DNA from: Streptomyces sp. NBC_00523
Lineage (GTDB): Bacteria > Actinomycetota > Actinomycetes > Streptomycetales > Streptomycetaceae
Assembly (NCBI RefSeq): GCF_036346615.1
Contig: NZ_CP107836.1
Span: 2,914,001 to 2,978,000 of the forward strand
DNA: 64,000 bases
Direction: 5' to 3'
Shown in pieces: positions 26,853 to 34,894 of this stretch. Position 1 is the first letter of the stretch, and every line of letters starts with the position of its first letter. A program made the translations under genes and the position numbers. The notes under the pieces were generated by a model. The model was not told the DNA's origin and did no database searches. It saw nothing but the letters and a program-made list of their open reading frames with translations.

Positions 26853-28385
26853 TCAGCCGCCCCGGACCTCCATCTGGCGTTCCAGCTGCCGGCGCAGCTC
26901 GACGGGCAGCGGGTGGTGCGGTCCGTAGGCGCGCTCGGTGTCGTACAGCAGGGACTGGAGCTGGGCGCGCGCGTTCGCGTGGTCGCCGAGGGCGAGCAGC
27001 AACTGCCCGATGCGGTGGCGGATCTCGTACGAGCGTGCCGGGTCGTTGCCCGTGGCGTACTGGTTCTCGTAGTACGGCAGCACGGCGCGGTACTCCGCGA
27101 GCGCGGCGGCGGGTTCGCCGAGCTGTTCCAGGCACTGGGCGACGTCGCAGCGGTAGCCGAGGGTCTGCGGGTCGGCGGAACCCGCCTCGGCGGCCCGGTC
27201 GTCGGCGAGCCGGCGCAGTTCGGGCAGGGCGCGGCGGTACTGGCCGTCGTCCATGAGGGTCGCCGCGTACTGCTTGCGCAGGATGCGGACCACCGGGGAG
27301 CCGGACCCGTGCTGTTCGGCGGCGACCGGGAGGAGCCCGCCGAGCATGTCCACGGCCTGGGTGATGCGGCCCTCGCCGAGGAGCCGCTTGACCTCGTCCA
27401 CGGCGGCGGCGACGTCCGTACGGGCGGGCGGGGTGGCGGGCATGGCGGGCGGCGGGACCGTCGCGCGGTCGGGCCAGGGGGCGTGCGGGCGCAGGAAGGG
27501 GCGGGTGGGATCGAGCGGCCCGGCGGGCGGCCGGGAGCCGCGCGCGGGCAGCAGCGGGGCGAGGTGTTCGTACACCTCCTGGGCGCTGTCCGGGCGGTGC
27601 TGCGGGTCCTTGGCGAGCAGCCGCAGCACCAGCGCTTCCAGCGCCTCGGGGATGTCGGGCCGGATCTGGCGGACCGGCAGCGGCGGTTCGTACAGGTGCC
27701 GGTGCAGCACGCCGAGGGCGGTGGACCCGGCGAACGGCACATCGCCGCTGAGCAGTTCGTGCAGCAGGACGCCGAGGGCGTAGAGGTCGGTGTACGGGCC
27801 GACCGCGCCGCCCATGGCCTGCTCGGGGGCCATGTAGGCCGGGGATCCGATGGGCGAGCCGGTGTGCGTGAGCCGGGTGGTGTCCGTGTCGAGGACGGAC
27901 GCGACACCGAGGTCGAGGACGAGCACGGTGCCGTCCGGACGGACCATCACGTTGCGGGGCTTGAGGTCGCGGTGGACGATCGGCACGGCGTGCACGGCGC
28001 TGAGGACGGCGCACAGCTGCGCGGCCACCGCGACGGCCCAGGGCCAGGGGTACGGGTCGTGCTCGGCGAGGTGGTCGCCGAGGTCGGCGCCCTCCACGTA
28101 CTGCATGACGAGGAACAGGTCGTCGCCGTCGCTGCCGGCGTCGTGCACGGTGACCAGGCCCGGGTGATCCACCTGCGCGGTGACCCGGCACTCGCGGACG
28201 AAGCGGCGGCGCAGTTCCTCGGCGGCCTCGCTGCCGATGGGGCCGGTGACCCGGTCGGGGCGCAGCAGCTTGACGGCGACCCGGCGGTCGAGGCGCTGGT
28301 CGTAGGCCGTCCAGACCTGGCCCATGCCGCCCTGGCCGAGGATCGTCGCCAGCTCGTACCGCCCGCCGATGAGGCGACCGTTCAC
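26853..28385 (-). CDS. Ser/Thr protein kinase with C-terminal helical (TPR-like) region
   Basis: A 510-residue soluble Hanks-type kinase. The glycine loop LGQGGMGQVW, Lys39 in VAVKLL, catalytic HRDLKPRN (138-145), DLG in place of DFG (158-160) and GSPAYMAPEQ are visible. After a Pro-rich linker (about 290-330) comes a helical region with repeats resembling TPRs (GEPAAALAEYRAVLPYYENQ, LGDHANARAQLQSLLYD). No transmembrane helix or PASTA domain is present. GTG 28385 overlaps the upstream membrane-protein stop (GTGA) and has GGAGGAGG before it, so the two are coupled. Confidence 0.9.
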   Translation of the reverse strand: MNGRLIGGRYELATILGQGGMGQVWTAYDQRLDRRVAVKLLRPDRVTGPIGSEAAEELRRRFVRECRVTAQVDHPGLVTVHDAGSDGDDLFLVMQYVEGADLGDHLAEHDPYPWPWAVAVAAQLCAVLSAVHAVPIVHRDLKPRNVMVRPDGTVLVLDLGVASVLDTDTTRLTHTGSPIGSPAYMAPEQAMGGAVGPYTDLYALGVLLHELLSGDVPFAGSTALGVLHRHLYEPPLPVRQIRPDIPEALEALVLRLLAKDPQHRPDSAQEVYEHLAPLLPARGSRPPAGPLDPTRPFLRPHAPWPDRATVPPPAMPATPPARTDVAAAVDEVKRLLGEGRITQAVDMLGGLLPVAAEQHGSGSPVVRILRKQYAATLMDDGQYRRALPELRRLADDRAAEAGSADPQTLGYRCDVAQCLEQLGEPAAALAEYRAVLPYYENQYATGNDPARSYEIRHRIGQLLLALGDHANARAQLQSLLYDTERAYGPHHPLPVELRRQLERQMEVRGG

Positions 28386-28981
28386 CGGCCCTCCTCCTTG
28401 CGGAGGTAGTCGCTCAGCTCGTCCAGCTCGGCGCGGACCTGGTCGATGCGCTGGGGCGGGGCGGGGCGCGCGTCCTCCGGCTGGGGGCAGCGGGTGAGGG
28501 GAAGCGGGTGGGCCTGCTGCTGCCCGGGGTGCGGCGGGTAGGGCTGCGGCTGTCCGTACGGAGGTGTGGGCACGGGCACGGTGGTGACGTACGCGTAGTC
28601 GGGCCCCTGGTGCGGGAGTCCGGCGCCCTTCCCGGTCAGGCGCGCGTGGAAACGTACGTCGGCGACGAGGTAGTACACACAGGCGGCCGCGAGGAGCAGG
28701 AGCATCAGCGCTATGAAGGCGTTGTCCATGGCGTCCGCCTCCACGTTCGGCTCGTTCCTGCCGAGTACGGCGACCACCACACAGATGAACGCGAAGCCGG
28801 TGCCGGCCAACCACCAGTCGAGGGCACGGCGGCGGACGAACGCGAGCCTGAGCAGCGGTGCCCACAGCAGAAAGCCCAAGGAGCAGACCGCGAGCAGGGT
28901 GAACAGCACGCGCATGGAGACGATCCAGGCCCTGCCGGGGACTCGGCGCGGCGCCGTGGGCGGAAGACCCGGGGCGTACAT
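28382..28981 (-). CDS. Small membrane protein between methyltransferase and kinase genes
   Basis: I do not recognise this 199-residue protein. It has about four hydrophobic segments in two pairs (WIVSMRVLFTLLAVCSLGFLLW, WWLAGTGFAFICVVVAVL, AFIALMLLLLAAACVYYLVA). A Pro/Gln/Tyr-rich cytoplasmic tail ends with an acidic helix (RAELDELSDYLRKEEGR). ATG 28981 has AGGAG five bases upstream; an alternative GTG at 29107 overlaps the methyltransferase stop codon. Its tail overlaps the kinase gene by four bases, so it may anchor or feed the kinase. Confidence 0.75.
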   Translation of the reverse strand: MYAPGLPPTAPRRVPGRAWIVSMRVLFTLLAVCSLGFLLWAPLLRLAFVRRRALDWWLAGTGFAFICVVVAVLGRNEPNVEADAMDNAFIALMLLLLAAACVYYLVADVRFHARLTGKGAGLPHQGPDYAYVTTVPVPTPPYGQPQPYPPHPGQQQAHPLPLTRCPQPEDARPAPPQRIDQVRAELDELSDYLRKEEGR

Positions 28982-29103
28982 GGCTGCTCCTGGATTGCCT
29001 GGTCGTGAAACGTCCGCGCGCACACGGGCGTGCGTGCGGATCCGAGCGTAAGGGGCGACACCGACAGAGGGCTTGGGGTTGTGCGGAACCGTTGTGGTTC
29101 CGG

Positions 29104-31254
29104 TCACTCCGGCGTGACCGTACCGTCCGTCAGACCGTCGTAGAGGCCCTGGACGAGCTGTCCGCCGAGCCTTCCGGCGAGCCGCAGCGCGTCCTCGAAC
29201 GCGGCGAGCGCGCGGAACCGTTCGCCGTACCGCCGCTGCTCCGCCAGGGGCAGGCGCGGCAGTTGGAGGCGGCGGGCGTCGAGCCGGGTGGCGGTGGAGG
29301 CGTGGCTGCTGGCCTGCCGGTTGTTGGTGGTGCCGCGCAGGAAGCCGGCGAGGAACCAGGGGTCGAGCACGGCCGGGTCGGGACGCAGCAGCTGGAGGTT
29401 GCGGCCGAGCGCGGCGCCCGCGGTGGCCTCGTCCACGACCCGGACGACGGTGACGCCGCCGAGCACGGGAACGACGACGTCGCCCGCCTCGACCAGGACG
29501 GGCTCCTCGGGGGCGCCGGTGGCCGGGGCGCCGGTGGCCGGGGCGCCGGAGGGCGGTGCGCCGCCCAGCACGTCGTGCTCGGTGAGGACGGGGCCGGTCC
29601 CGGTGCCCGCGCCTCCGTGGCGCAGCTGGAGGGCGCCCGCGCGGGCGAGTTCGCCGAGGGTGGTGAGCGGGCGGTGCGCGGGTGCGGTGGGCGCGGGGGG
29701 CGGCGGGGTGAGGCTCGTGGCGAGGCCCAGGGTCGTGGTCAGCCGCTCCCGTACGCCGACGAGCTCGGCGGGCCCGCCGGTGGCGGCGGGGGACGGGAGG
29801 TGGCGGGCGGGGGCGAGGTCCACGTCGTCGTCGAGGAGTTCGATGACAGGGACGGTGCGGGAGGCGGCGGAGTGCGGTGCCGTGGGCTGCGGCTGCTGTC
29901 CCTCGTACGCGTGCCAGGCGTCGAGTACCGCGTGGCGCAGGGCGGTCAGGTCGAGGCGGTCACGGCCTCCGCCGGTGGTCTGCTCGGCGGGCTCCGCGGT
30001 GTCGATCAGCAGCAGTTCGGGCGTGGGCTGCGGCTCGGTGCCGGGCCTGCGGAGCACCCACAGGTGGAGCGGGATGCCGTACGGGGGTGCGGCGCCGGCC
30101 GGGAGCGCGATGACGGCGCGCAGGGCGCCCCGGCGCAGCAGGTCGGCGCGGATGCGGCGGCCGGAGCGGCGGGAGGCGGCGGCGGGGGGCATCAGGAGGA
30201 CGGCGGTGCCGCCGTCGCGCAGCCGGGCCAGCGCGTGCTGCACCCAGGCGAGTTCGGACTCGGTGCGGGCGGGGAAGCCGTACTCCCAGCGCGGGTCGTA
30301 GGCGAGTTCGTCGTGGCCCCAGTTGCGCTCGTTGAACGGCGGGTGGCAGAGCACCGCGTCGGCGGCCAGGCGCGGGAAGGCGTCGGTGCGCAGGGTGTCC
30401 CCGGTGCGCACGTCGAGGGTGCGGTCGCCGGGGGTGGTGCGCGGGGTGTCCGCGGTGCGCAGGGCGAGGCGGAGCGCGGTGACGGCGGCGAGGCCGGGGT
30501 CGCTCTCCTGGGCGTGGAGGGCGGTGGGGCGGCTCGTGGTGTCGGGGGCTCCCGCGGCGTCCGCCGGGCCGAGGGCCGCGGTCAGCAGGGCGCCGGTGCC
30601 CGCCGCCGGGTCGAGCACCGTGCGCACGCCCGGACCGCCGGTACCGGCCAGCTCCGCCATCAGTTCGGCGAGTCCGGGCGGGGTGAGCGTGTACTGGCGC
30701 GGGTTGGCGTCCAGCTGACGGCCGAGCAGGAACTCGTACGTCTCGTGGACGCCGGTCCCGCCGGTCCCGGCGGCCAGCTCGGCGGCGCCGCGCAGTAGCG
30801 GCACGGACGGCAGGAGCTCGGCGCGGTCCGGGGTGCGGACGGCGCGCCCGTTCCCGGCGGGGCCGAAGCGGTCGGCGAGGGCGTCGTCCAGGGCGAGCGA
30901 GAGCACCCCGGCCATCCGCTCGTCGGACACGCCGGTGATCTCCCGCCAGGCGGCGGGGCTGCGATTCACCAGGAGCAGGGCGCAGCCGGTGTGGACGAGG
31001 GCCGTGACGGGGCCCGCCGGGTGGCCGGCGAGCTGCTGCCAGACGCGTTCACGGAGGGGGACCTCGACCAGCTTGCCCTGGTCCCGGAGCCATCGCTCGA
31101 CCTCGGCCAGGGCGAAGGACGGGCTGGTCTCGGTGCCGCCCACGGGGTGGGGGAAGTCGGCATGCCGACGGCGCCAGTTGCTGACGGCGGCGCGCCCCAC
31201 GCCTGCCAGGCGGGCGATCCCGGCGGCGGTCACCTCTGTCGCGTTCTCCGGCAC
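29104..31254 (-). CDS. HTH / N6-adenine-methyltransferase-like / specificity-domain fusion
   Basis: A 716-residue protein. An N-terminal helix-turn-helix (GIARLAGVGRAAVSNWRRRH) is followed by a type I HsdM-like core with SAM motif VLDPAAGTGALL near residue 215. The usual catalytic NPPF appears as CHPPFNERNW near residue 305, so the key Asn is His. The C-terminal part (about 540-716) looks like a type I specificity half-domain (LEAGD-like VEAGDVVVPV, LQLPRLPLAEQRRYGERF). GTG 31254 has GGAG seven bases upstream. No restriction gene is beside it. It heads a run towards the membrane protein and kinase. Confidence 0.8.
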   Translation of the reverse strand: MPENATEVTAAGIARLAGVGRAAVSNWRRRHADFPHPVGGTETSPSFALAEVERWLRDQGKLVEVPLRERVWQQLAGHPAGPVTALVHTGCALLLVNRSPAAWREITGVSDERMAGVLSLALDDALADRFGPAGNGRAVRTPDRAELLPSVPLLRGAAELAAGTGGTGVHETYEFLLGRQLDANPRQYTLTPPGLAELMAELAGTGGPGVRTVLDPAAGTGALLTAALGPADAAGAPDTTSRPTALHAQESDPGLAAVTALRLALRTADTPRTTPGDRTLDVRTGDTLRTDAFPRLAADAVLCHPPFNERNWGHDELAYDPRWEYGFPARTESELAWVQHALARLRDGGTAVLLMPPAAASRRSGRRIRADLLRRGALRAVIALPAGAAPPYGIPLHLWVLRRPGTEPQPTPELLLIDTAEPAEQTTGGGRDRLDLTALRHAVLDAWHAYEGQQPQPTAPHSAASRTVPVIELLDDDVDLAPARHLPSPAATGGPAELVGVRERLTTTLGLATSLTPPPPAPTAPAHRPLTTLGELARAGALQLRHGGAGTGTGPVLTEHDVLGGAPPSGAPATGAPATGAPEEPVLVEAGDVVVPVLGGVTVVRVVDEATAGAALGRNLQLLRPDPAVLDPWFLAGFLRGTTNNRQASSHASTATRLDARRLQLPRLPLAEQRRYGERFRALAAFEDALRLAGRLGGQLVQGLYDGLTDGTVTPE
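29511..29549. repeat. 15-bp tandem repeat inside methyltransferase-like gene
   Basis: GGGCGCCGGTGGCCG repeats 2.6 times and encodes GAPATGAPATGAP in a linker of the specificity part. Copy number may vary between strains. Confidence 0.75.
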
Positions 31255-31360
31255 TTGCTGTCTCCCTGTGCTGTACCGCTGGCGGGTCGGGGCGAGCATA
31301 CCGACCCGTACACAGCAGCGCACTCGCCACCGATTCACGGCGTGCATGAACCTCTTTCGC

Positions 31361-31384
31361 GTGAACCGTGTTGACTCGGTTCAC
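31361..31384. promoter_or_regulatory. Perfect inverted repeat spanning a promoter
   Basis: GTGAACCG (31361-31368), 8 nt, CGGTTCAC (31377-31384). The -35 hexamer of the next promoter fills the last six of the spacer bases, so a bound protein would exclude RNA polymerase. The regulator is unknown. Confidence 0.6.
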
Positions 31385-31399
31385 AGATGATGCTGTGAT
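31371..31399 (+). promoter_or_regulatory. Promoter of the DUF4352 gene
   Basis: TTGACT (31371-31376), a 17-nt spacer and TGTGAT (31394-31399), about 75 bp before the start codon. Confidence 0.5.
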
Positions 31400-31474
31400 T
31401 GACCCGTCTCTGAACGAGCGGCGTCAGGTGGATCCGCTCACCACTTCATCCCGTACTTGCCGAAGGGCACAGCC

Positions 31475-32359
31475 ATGTCCCAGTTCACGCAGCCGCCGCA
31501 GTCCCCGCAGCCCCCGCACTCCCAGCCGCAGCAGCCGTACGGCCCCGCTCACGCGCCCGGCCTGCGCCCCGCGCGCAACGGACTGGGCATCGCCGCCCTG
31601 ATCCTCGGGCTCATCGGCGCGGTGTCGGGCCTCATCCCGTTCCTCTTCTGGCTGGCGGGCATTCTCGGGACGATCGCGCTGATCCTGGGGCTCGTGGGCC
31701 GGGGCCGCGCCAAGAGGGGCGAGGCGACGAACAAGAAGATGGCCACGTTCGGCACGGTCCTCGCACTGATCGCGCTGATCATGTCGGTGGTCGGCGCGGT
31801 GATCACCTTCAGGGCGGTGGGCGACGCGGTGGACGACCTGAACAAGGCGGTGTCGGACACGAAGACGTCCGCGAAGCCGAAGGCGGGCGAGGACGCCGGC
31901 AAGGGCAAGGGCGCGGAGAAGGAGAAGTCCGGCGACGACAAGGCCGGCAAGGAGGAGAAGCCCACCGGTGAGGCGCTGGAGGCCGGTGACGGGATCGTGT
32001 ACGACGACGACCTCACGGTCACGGTGGGCGACGCGACGAAGTACTCCCCCGGCGAGTTCGCGGCCGGTCACACCAAGGGCAACAAGGCGTACCAGGTCGC
32101 CGTGGTGATCGAAAACGCGGGCAAGGAGAAGTTCGACTCGGCGCTGGTCACCGTCGAAGGACGGGCCGGGAAGGACGGGGTCGACGCGGAGCAGATCTTC
32201 GACGACAAGGTCGGCTCGGGCTTCACCGGCACGATCCTGCCGGGCAAGAAGGTCACGGTGCTCTACGCGTTCGACGCACCGGCCGACGCGAAGAACCTCA
32301 CCGTGGAGGTCAGCCCCAGCTTCACGTACGACTCGACGCAGTGGGACCTGAAGCTCTGA
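31475..32359 (+). CDS. Membrane-anchored DUF4190/DUF4352-type protein
   Basis: A 294-residue protein. A Pro/Gln-rich cytoplasmic N-terminus is followed by two close transmembrane helices (GIAALILGLIGAVSGLIPFLFWLAG in part, and FGTVLALIALIMSVVGAVITF). A Lys/Glu-rich linker then leads to an exported immunoglobulin-like DUF4352 domain (YQVAVVIENAGKEKFDS to LYAFDAPADAKNLTVEVSP). Such proteins sit on the cell surface; their roles are poorly known. ATG 31475 has GAAGGG seven bases upstream. It is divergent from the methyltransferase-like gene and followed by a U-tract terminator. Confidence 0.82.
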   Translation: MSQFTQPPQSPQPPHSQPQQPYGPAHAPGLRPARNGLGIAALILGLIGAVSGLIPFLFWLAGILGTIALILGLVGRGRAKRGEATNKKMATFGTVLALIALIMSVVGAVITFRAVGDAVDDLNKAVSDTKTSAKPKAGEDAGKGKGAEKEKSGDDKAGKEEKPTGEALEAGDGIVYDDDLTVTVGDATKYSPGEFAAGHTKGNKAYQVAVVIENAGKEKFDSALVTVEGRAGKDGVDAEQIFDDKVGSGFTGTILPGKKVTVLYAFDAPADAKNLTVEVSPSFTYDSTQWDLKL

Positions 32360-32388
32360 CCCGCGCAGCGCGCCCGGCCCCCGCGGAA

Positions 32389-32409
32389 CCCGCCCCCAGG
32401 GCGGGTTTT
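32389..32409. terminator. Rho-independent terminator
   Basis: CCCGCCC, loop CCA, GGGCGGG followed by TTTT; a classic intrinsic terminator between convergent genes. Confidence 0.88.
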
Positions 32410-32419
32410 CCGCGTCTTC

Positions 32420-33040
32420 TCACCCTTCGCGCTCCCCCGGCCAGGCGGCCAGCGCCAGTTCGGCGATCTCGGCCAGCTCGTCCGGGCCCGCCCCGTCGCA
32501 GGAGCGCTGCGACATGCCTTGAACGACCGTCGCGAAGTACCCGGCGAGGGCCCGGGGGTTCACCCGCTCCGGCAGTTCGCCCGTCCGCTGCGCGTCCCGC
32601 AGCCGCGCCTCCCAGGCCGTGATGTTGGAGTTGCGCACGCCCCTCAGGCGGTCGGCCACCCCGGCGTCCTGCGAGGTGACGTTCACGGCCCCCCTGATCA
32701 CCATGCAGCCCGCCGGGTGCGAGGGGTCCGCATAGATCCGCGCGGCCTCCCGCAGAAGGCGTGCGAACGCGCGGTAGGCCGTGGGCTCCTGTTCCAGGGC
32801 GTCGCGCATGAAGGTCCCGACCGGCGTCCTCCCGTACGCGGCGACCGCCTCCTCGAAGAGCGACCGCTTGTCGCCGAACGCGGCGTAGAGGCTCGCGGGC
32901 CGGATGCCCATCACCTCCGTCAGCTCACCGATCGAGGTCGCCCCGTAGCCTCGCTCCCAGAACAGCCGGACAGCCGCCGCGAGCGCGGCGTCCCGGTCGA
33001 AGGAGCGCGGCCGTCCGCGCACCGCACCTGTCTCACCCAT
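32420..33040 (-). CDS. TetR-family regulator
   Basis: A 206-residue repressor. The N-terminal DNA-binding domain (RSFDRDAALAAAVRLFWERGYGATSIGELTEVMGI, with recognition helix SLYAAFGDKRSLF) is intact. The C-terminal ligand domain carries Cys in HPAGCMVI and RSCDG. ATG 33040 gives a usual short N-terminus; 33067 is an alternative start. It is divergent from an SDR oxidoreductase that it probably controls through the paired boxes between them. Confidence 0.88.
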   Translation of the reverse strand: MGETGAVRGRPRSFDRDAALAAAVRLFWERGYGATSIGELTEVMGIRPASLYAAFGDKRSLFEEAVAAYGRTPVGTFMRDALEQEPTAYRAFARLLREAARIYADPSHPAGCMVIRGAVNVTSQDAGVADRLRGVRNSNITAWEARLRDAQRTGELPERVNPRALAGYFATVVQGMSQRSCDGAGPDELAEIAELALAAWPGEREG

Positions 33041-33050
33041 GCCCCACATT

Positions 33051-33107
33051 CTAGAGCGCCCACTCAAGAAGTCGTGCTACGTTCTTTCTGGAATGATCGC
33101 TCAACAA
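33051..33107. promoter_or_regulatory. Two related operator-like boxes between TetR and SDR genes
   Basis: GAGCGCCCACTC (33054-33065) and GAATGATCGCTC (33091-33102) share the imperfect palindrome GARYG-N2-CRCTC and the extended direct repeat CT-GA--G--C-CTCAA-AA, 37 bp apart. They flank a possible -10 (TACGTT, 33078-33083). Confidence 0.5.
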
Positions 33108-33127
33108 ATCGTCGAGGGGTAACAGTC

Positions 33128-33901
33128 ATGCCTGCACACGCACTTGAGGGCAAGGTCGCACTGGTCACGGGTGGCAGCCGGGGCATCGGCCGGTCCATCG
33201 CGGAACGGCTGGGGCGCGAGGGCGCCGTCGTCGCCGTCGCCTACGCCCGGGACGCGGCGGCGGCCGACGAGGTCGTGGAGGTCATCCGGAAGGACGGCGG
33301 CTCGGCATTCGCCCTCCGGGCCGAGCTGGGCGCCCATGGGGACGCGGCCGCGCTGTGGGAGGCGTTCGACGCGGAGATCACCGCGCACGCGCCCGGCGGC
33401 GGGGTGGACATCATCGTGAACAACGCGGGCGTCGGTCTCTACTCCGAGCTGTCCTCGCTCACCGAGGAGGCGTTCGACGCGGTCTTCGCCGTCAACGTGC
33501 GGGCACCGTTCTTCATCGTCCGCCACGGGCTCGGCCGGCTGCGCGACGGCGGCCGGATCATCAACATATCCAGCGGCGCGGCCCGGGTCGCGATGCCGAA
33601 CATCATCGCCTACAGCGCGACGAAGGGCGCCCTGGACAACTTCACGCTGACCCTCGCCAAGGAACTGGGCCCTCGCGGCATCACGGTCAACTCGGTGGCC
33701 CCCGGCATCATCGACACCGACATCAACGCGGACTGGCTGCGCGGCGACGCCGAGGCCCAGGCACGTTCCGCGTCCCTGGCCGCGCTGGGCCGCGTCGGAC
33801 AGCCGGAGGACGTCGCGGACATCGTGGCGTTCCTCGCCTCGGACGACTCCCGCTGGGTGACGGGCACGGTGATCGACGCGACGGGGGGCTCGGGGCTCTG
33901 A
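33128..33901 (+). CDS. Short-chain dehydrogenase/reductase
   Basis: A 257-residue NAD(P)H-dependent oxidoreductase of the classical SDR family. The cofactor loop TGGSRGIG is at 14-21, followed by NNAG, the catalytic Ser in INISSGA, and YSATKG with the catalytic Tyr and Lys. PGIIDTDIN follows. The substrate is unknown. ATG 33128 has GAGGGG eight bases upstream. The divergent TetR gene suggests induction by a small molecule. Confidence 0.92.
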   Translation: MPAHALEGKVALVTGGSRGIGRSIAERLGREGAVVAVAYARDAAAADEVVEVIRKDGGSAFALRAELGAHGDAAALWEAFDAEITAHAPGGGVDIIVNNAGVGLYSELSSLTEEAFDAVFAVNVRAPFFIVRHGLGRLRDGGRIINISSGAARVAMPNIIAYSATKGALDNFTLTLAKELGPRGITVNSVAPGIIDTDINADWLRGDAEAQARSASLAALGRVGQPEDVADIVAFLASDDSRWVTGTVIDATGGSGL

Positions 33902-33915
33902 GGACCCGCCCGGGG

Positions 33916-33955
33916 CACGCGGAAAGGCGGCGGACCGTGCCCGCCGCCCCGCGTG
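33916..33955. terminator. Bidirectional terminator
   Basis: Nested stems CACGCGG/CCGCGTG (33916-33922, 33949-33955) and GGCGGCGG/CCGCCGCC (33926-33933, 33941-33948) with loop ACCGTGC, between convergent genes. Confidence 0.8.
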
Positions 33956-33967
33956 ACTACCGCCGCG

Positions 33968-34750
33968 TCAGCCGCCGCACTGCTTCAGCATCATGTCCTT
34001 GTCCGCGCTCGTCACCGGCAGGTCGTACTTCAGGGAGACCTGCGCGAAGCGGAGCACGTACGCGCAGCGGATCGGCTTGTACGGGGGGAGCCAGGTCGCG
34101 GGGCCCGCGTCGCGTTTGGCGTTGTTGGCCGGGCCGTCGACGGGGATGAGGTTGAGCGGATCGTTGGCGATCTGCTGGCGCTTGGACTCGTTCCAGTGGG
34201 CGGCGCCCATCTGCCAGTCGTACGACAGCGGCATGACGTGGTCGATCTGGACCTTGGTCGCCTGCTGCTTGCGCCACTCGATGGTCTTGCCGGTGTACGG
34301 GTCCTTGAGCGTCATGGAGACGACCACGCACTTCGAACCGGAGCGCAGCTCGACGTCCTTGCCGTCCCGGGCGAGCAGGTCGTTGCGGGTGTCGCAGCCG
34401 TTGTGGGACAGGGGGACGTCGTCCACCGAGTCCTTCCACGCGTACCCGAACTTGTCCCGCTCGTACCCGGTCTTGGGGCCGCGCCCCTTGGTGGCGACCT
34501 TCTCGATGATCTTCCGCGCCGCCGCACGGTCCTTGTCGGAGGTGAGGGGGGCGAGGCCGGGCTTCGTCCCGTCGTCGTTCGTCAGCGGGCTGGCGCCGAA
34601 GCCGGTGGCGGACTGGCCGCCGCCGTCCGCGCCGCCGCCGGTGGTGTCGATGTCCTTGGGCAGTTGGTCGGGGTCGCAGCCGCTCAGCGCGAGCACGGCC
34701 GTGGCGGCCAGGGCGGGGACCATCACTCGACACACGCGGGGAGATATCAC
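33968..34750 (-). CDS. Secreted lipoprotein HNH nuclease (DUF1524-type)
   Basis: A 260-residue lipoprotein. The signal sequence ends LALSGC with Cys25, followed by a Gly/Asp-rich linker. The C-terminal half is a DUF1524/HNH nuclease like that of GmrSD enzymes, with the metal-binding IDHVMPLSYDWQMGA and the downstream NDPLNLIPVDGPANNAKRD. It probably degrades extracellular DNA for nutrients or competition. It starts at GTG 34750. A possible -10 TAGAAT lies at 34798-34793 on the minus strand. Confidence 0.85.
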   Translation of the reverse strand: MISPRVCRVMVPALAATAVLALSGCDPDQLPKDIDTTGGGADGGGQSATGFGASPLTNDDGTKPGLAPLTSDKDRAAARKIIEKVATKGRGPKTGYERDKFGYAWKDSVDDVPLSHNGCDTRNDLLARDGKDVELRSGSKCVVVSMTLKDPYTGKTIEWRKQQATKVQIDHVMPLSYDWQMGAAHWNESKRQQIANDPLNLIPVDGPANNAKRDAGPATWLPPYKPIRCAYVLRFAQVSLKYDLPVTSADKDMMLKQCGG

Positions 34751-34826
34751 TCGTAGCCGTCCTGACGGTGAGAAAGCCGAACCAACCAGGGAATTCTACG
34801 AACGTCTTCCCCGCCAGGAGGATTTC

Positions 34827-34859
34827 ATGGCCGCGATCCGTACCCGCGTGCGGGCCTGA
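34827..34859 (+). CDS. Possible 10-residue micro-ORF with strong ribosome site
   Basis: AGGAGG five bases before ATG is followed by MAAIRTRVRA and a stop. Nothing downstream continues on this strand for translation attenuation. It might be a functional micropeptide, a remnant of a lost gene, or chance. Confidence 0.25.
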   Translation: MAAIRTRVRA

Positions 34860-34894
34860 TCACACCTCGCGCCCGCCTTCCCGCCCCCGCGGCC

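Noticed and set aside
29104..31254. A complete type I restriction-modification system
   Set aside because: Only a methyltransferase-specificity fusion is present; there is no HsdR-like helicase-nuclease gene nearby and the catalytic Asn is replaced.
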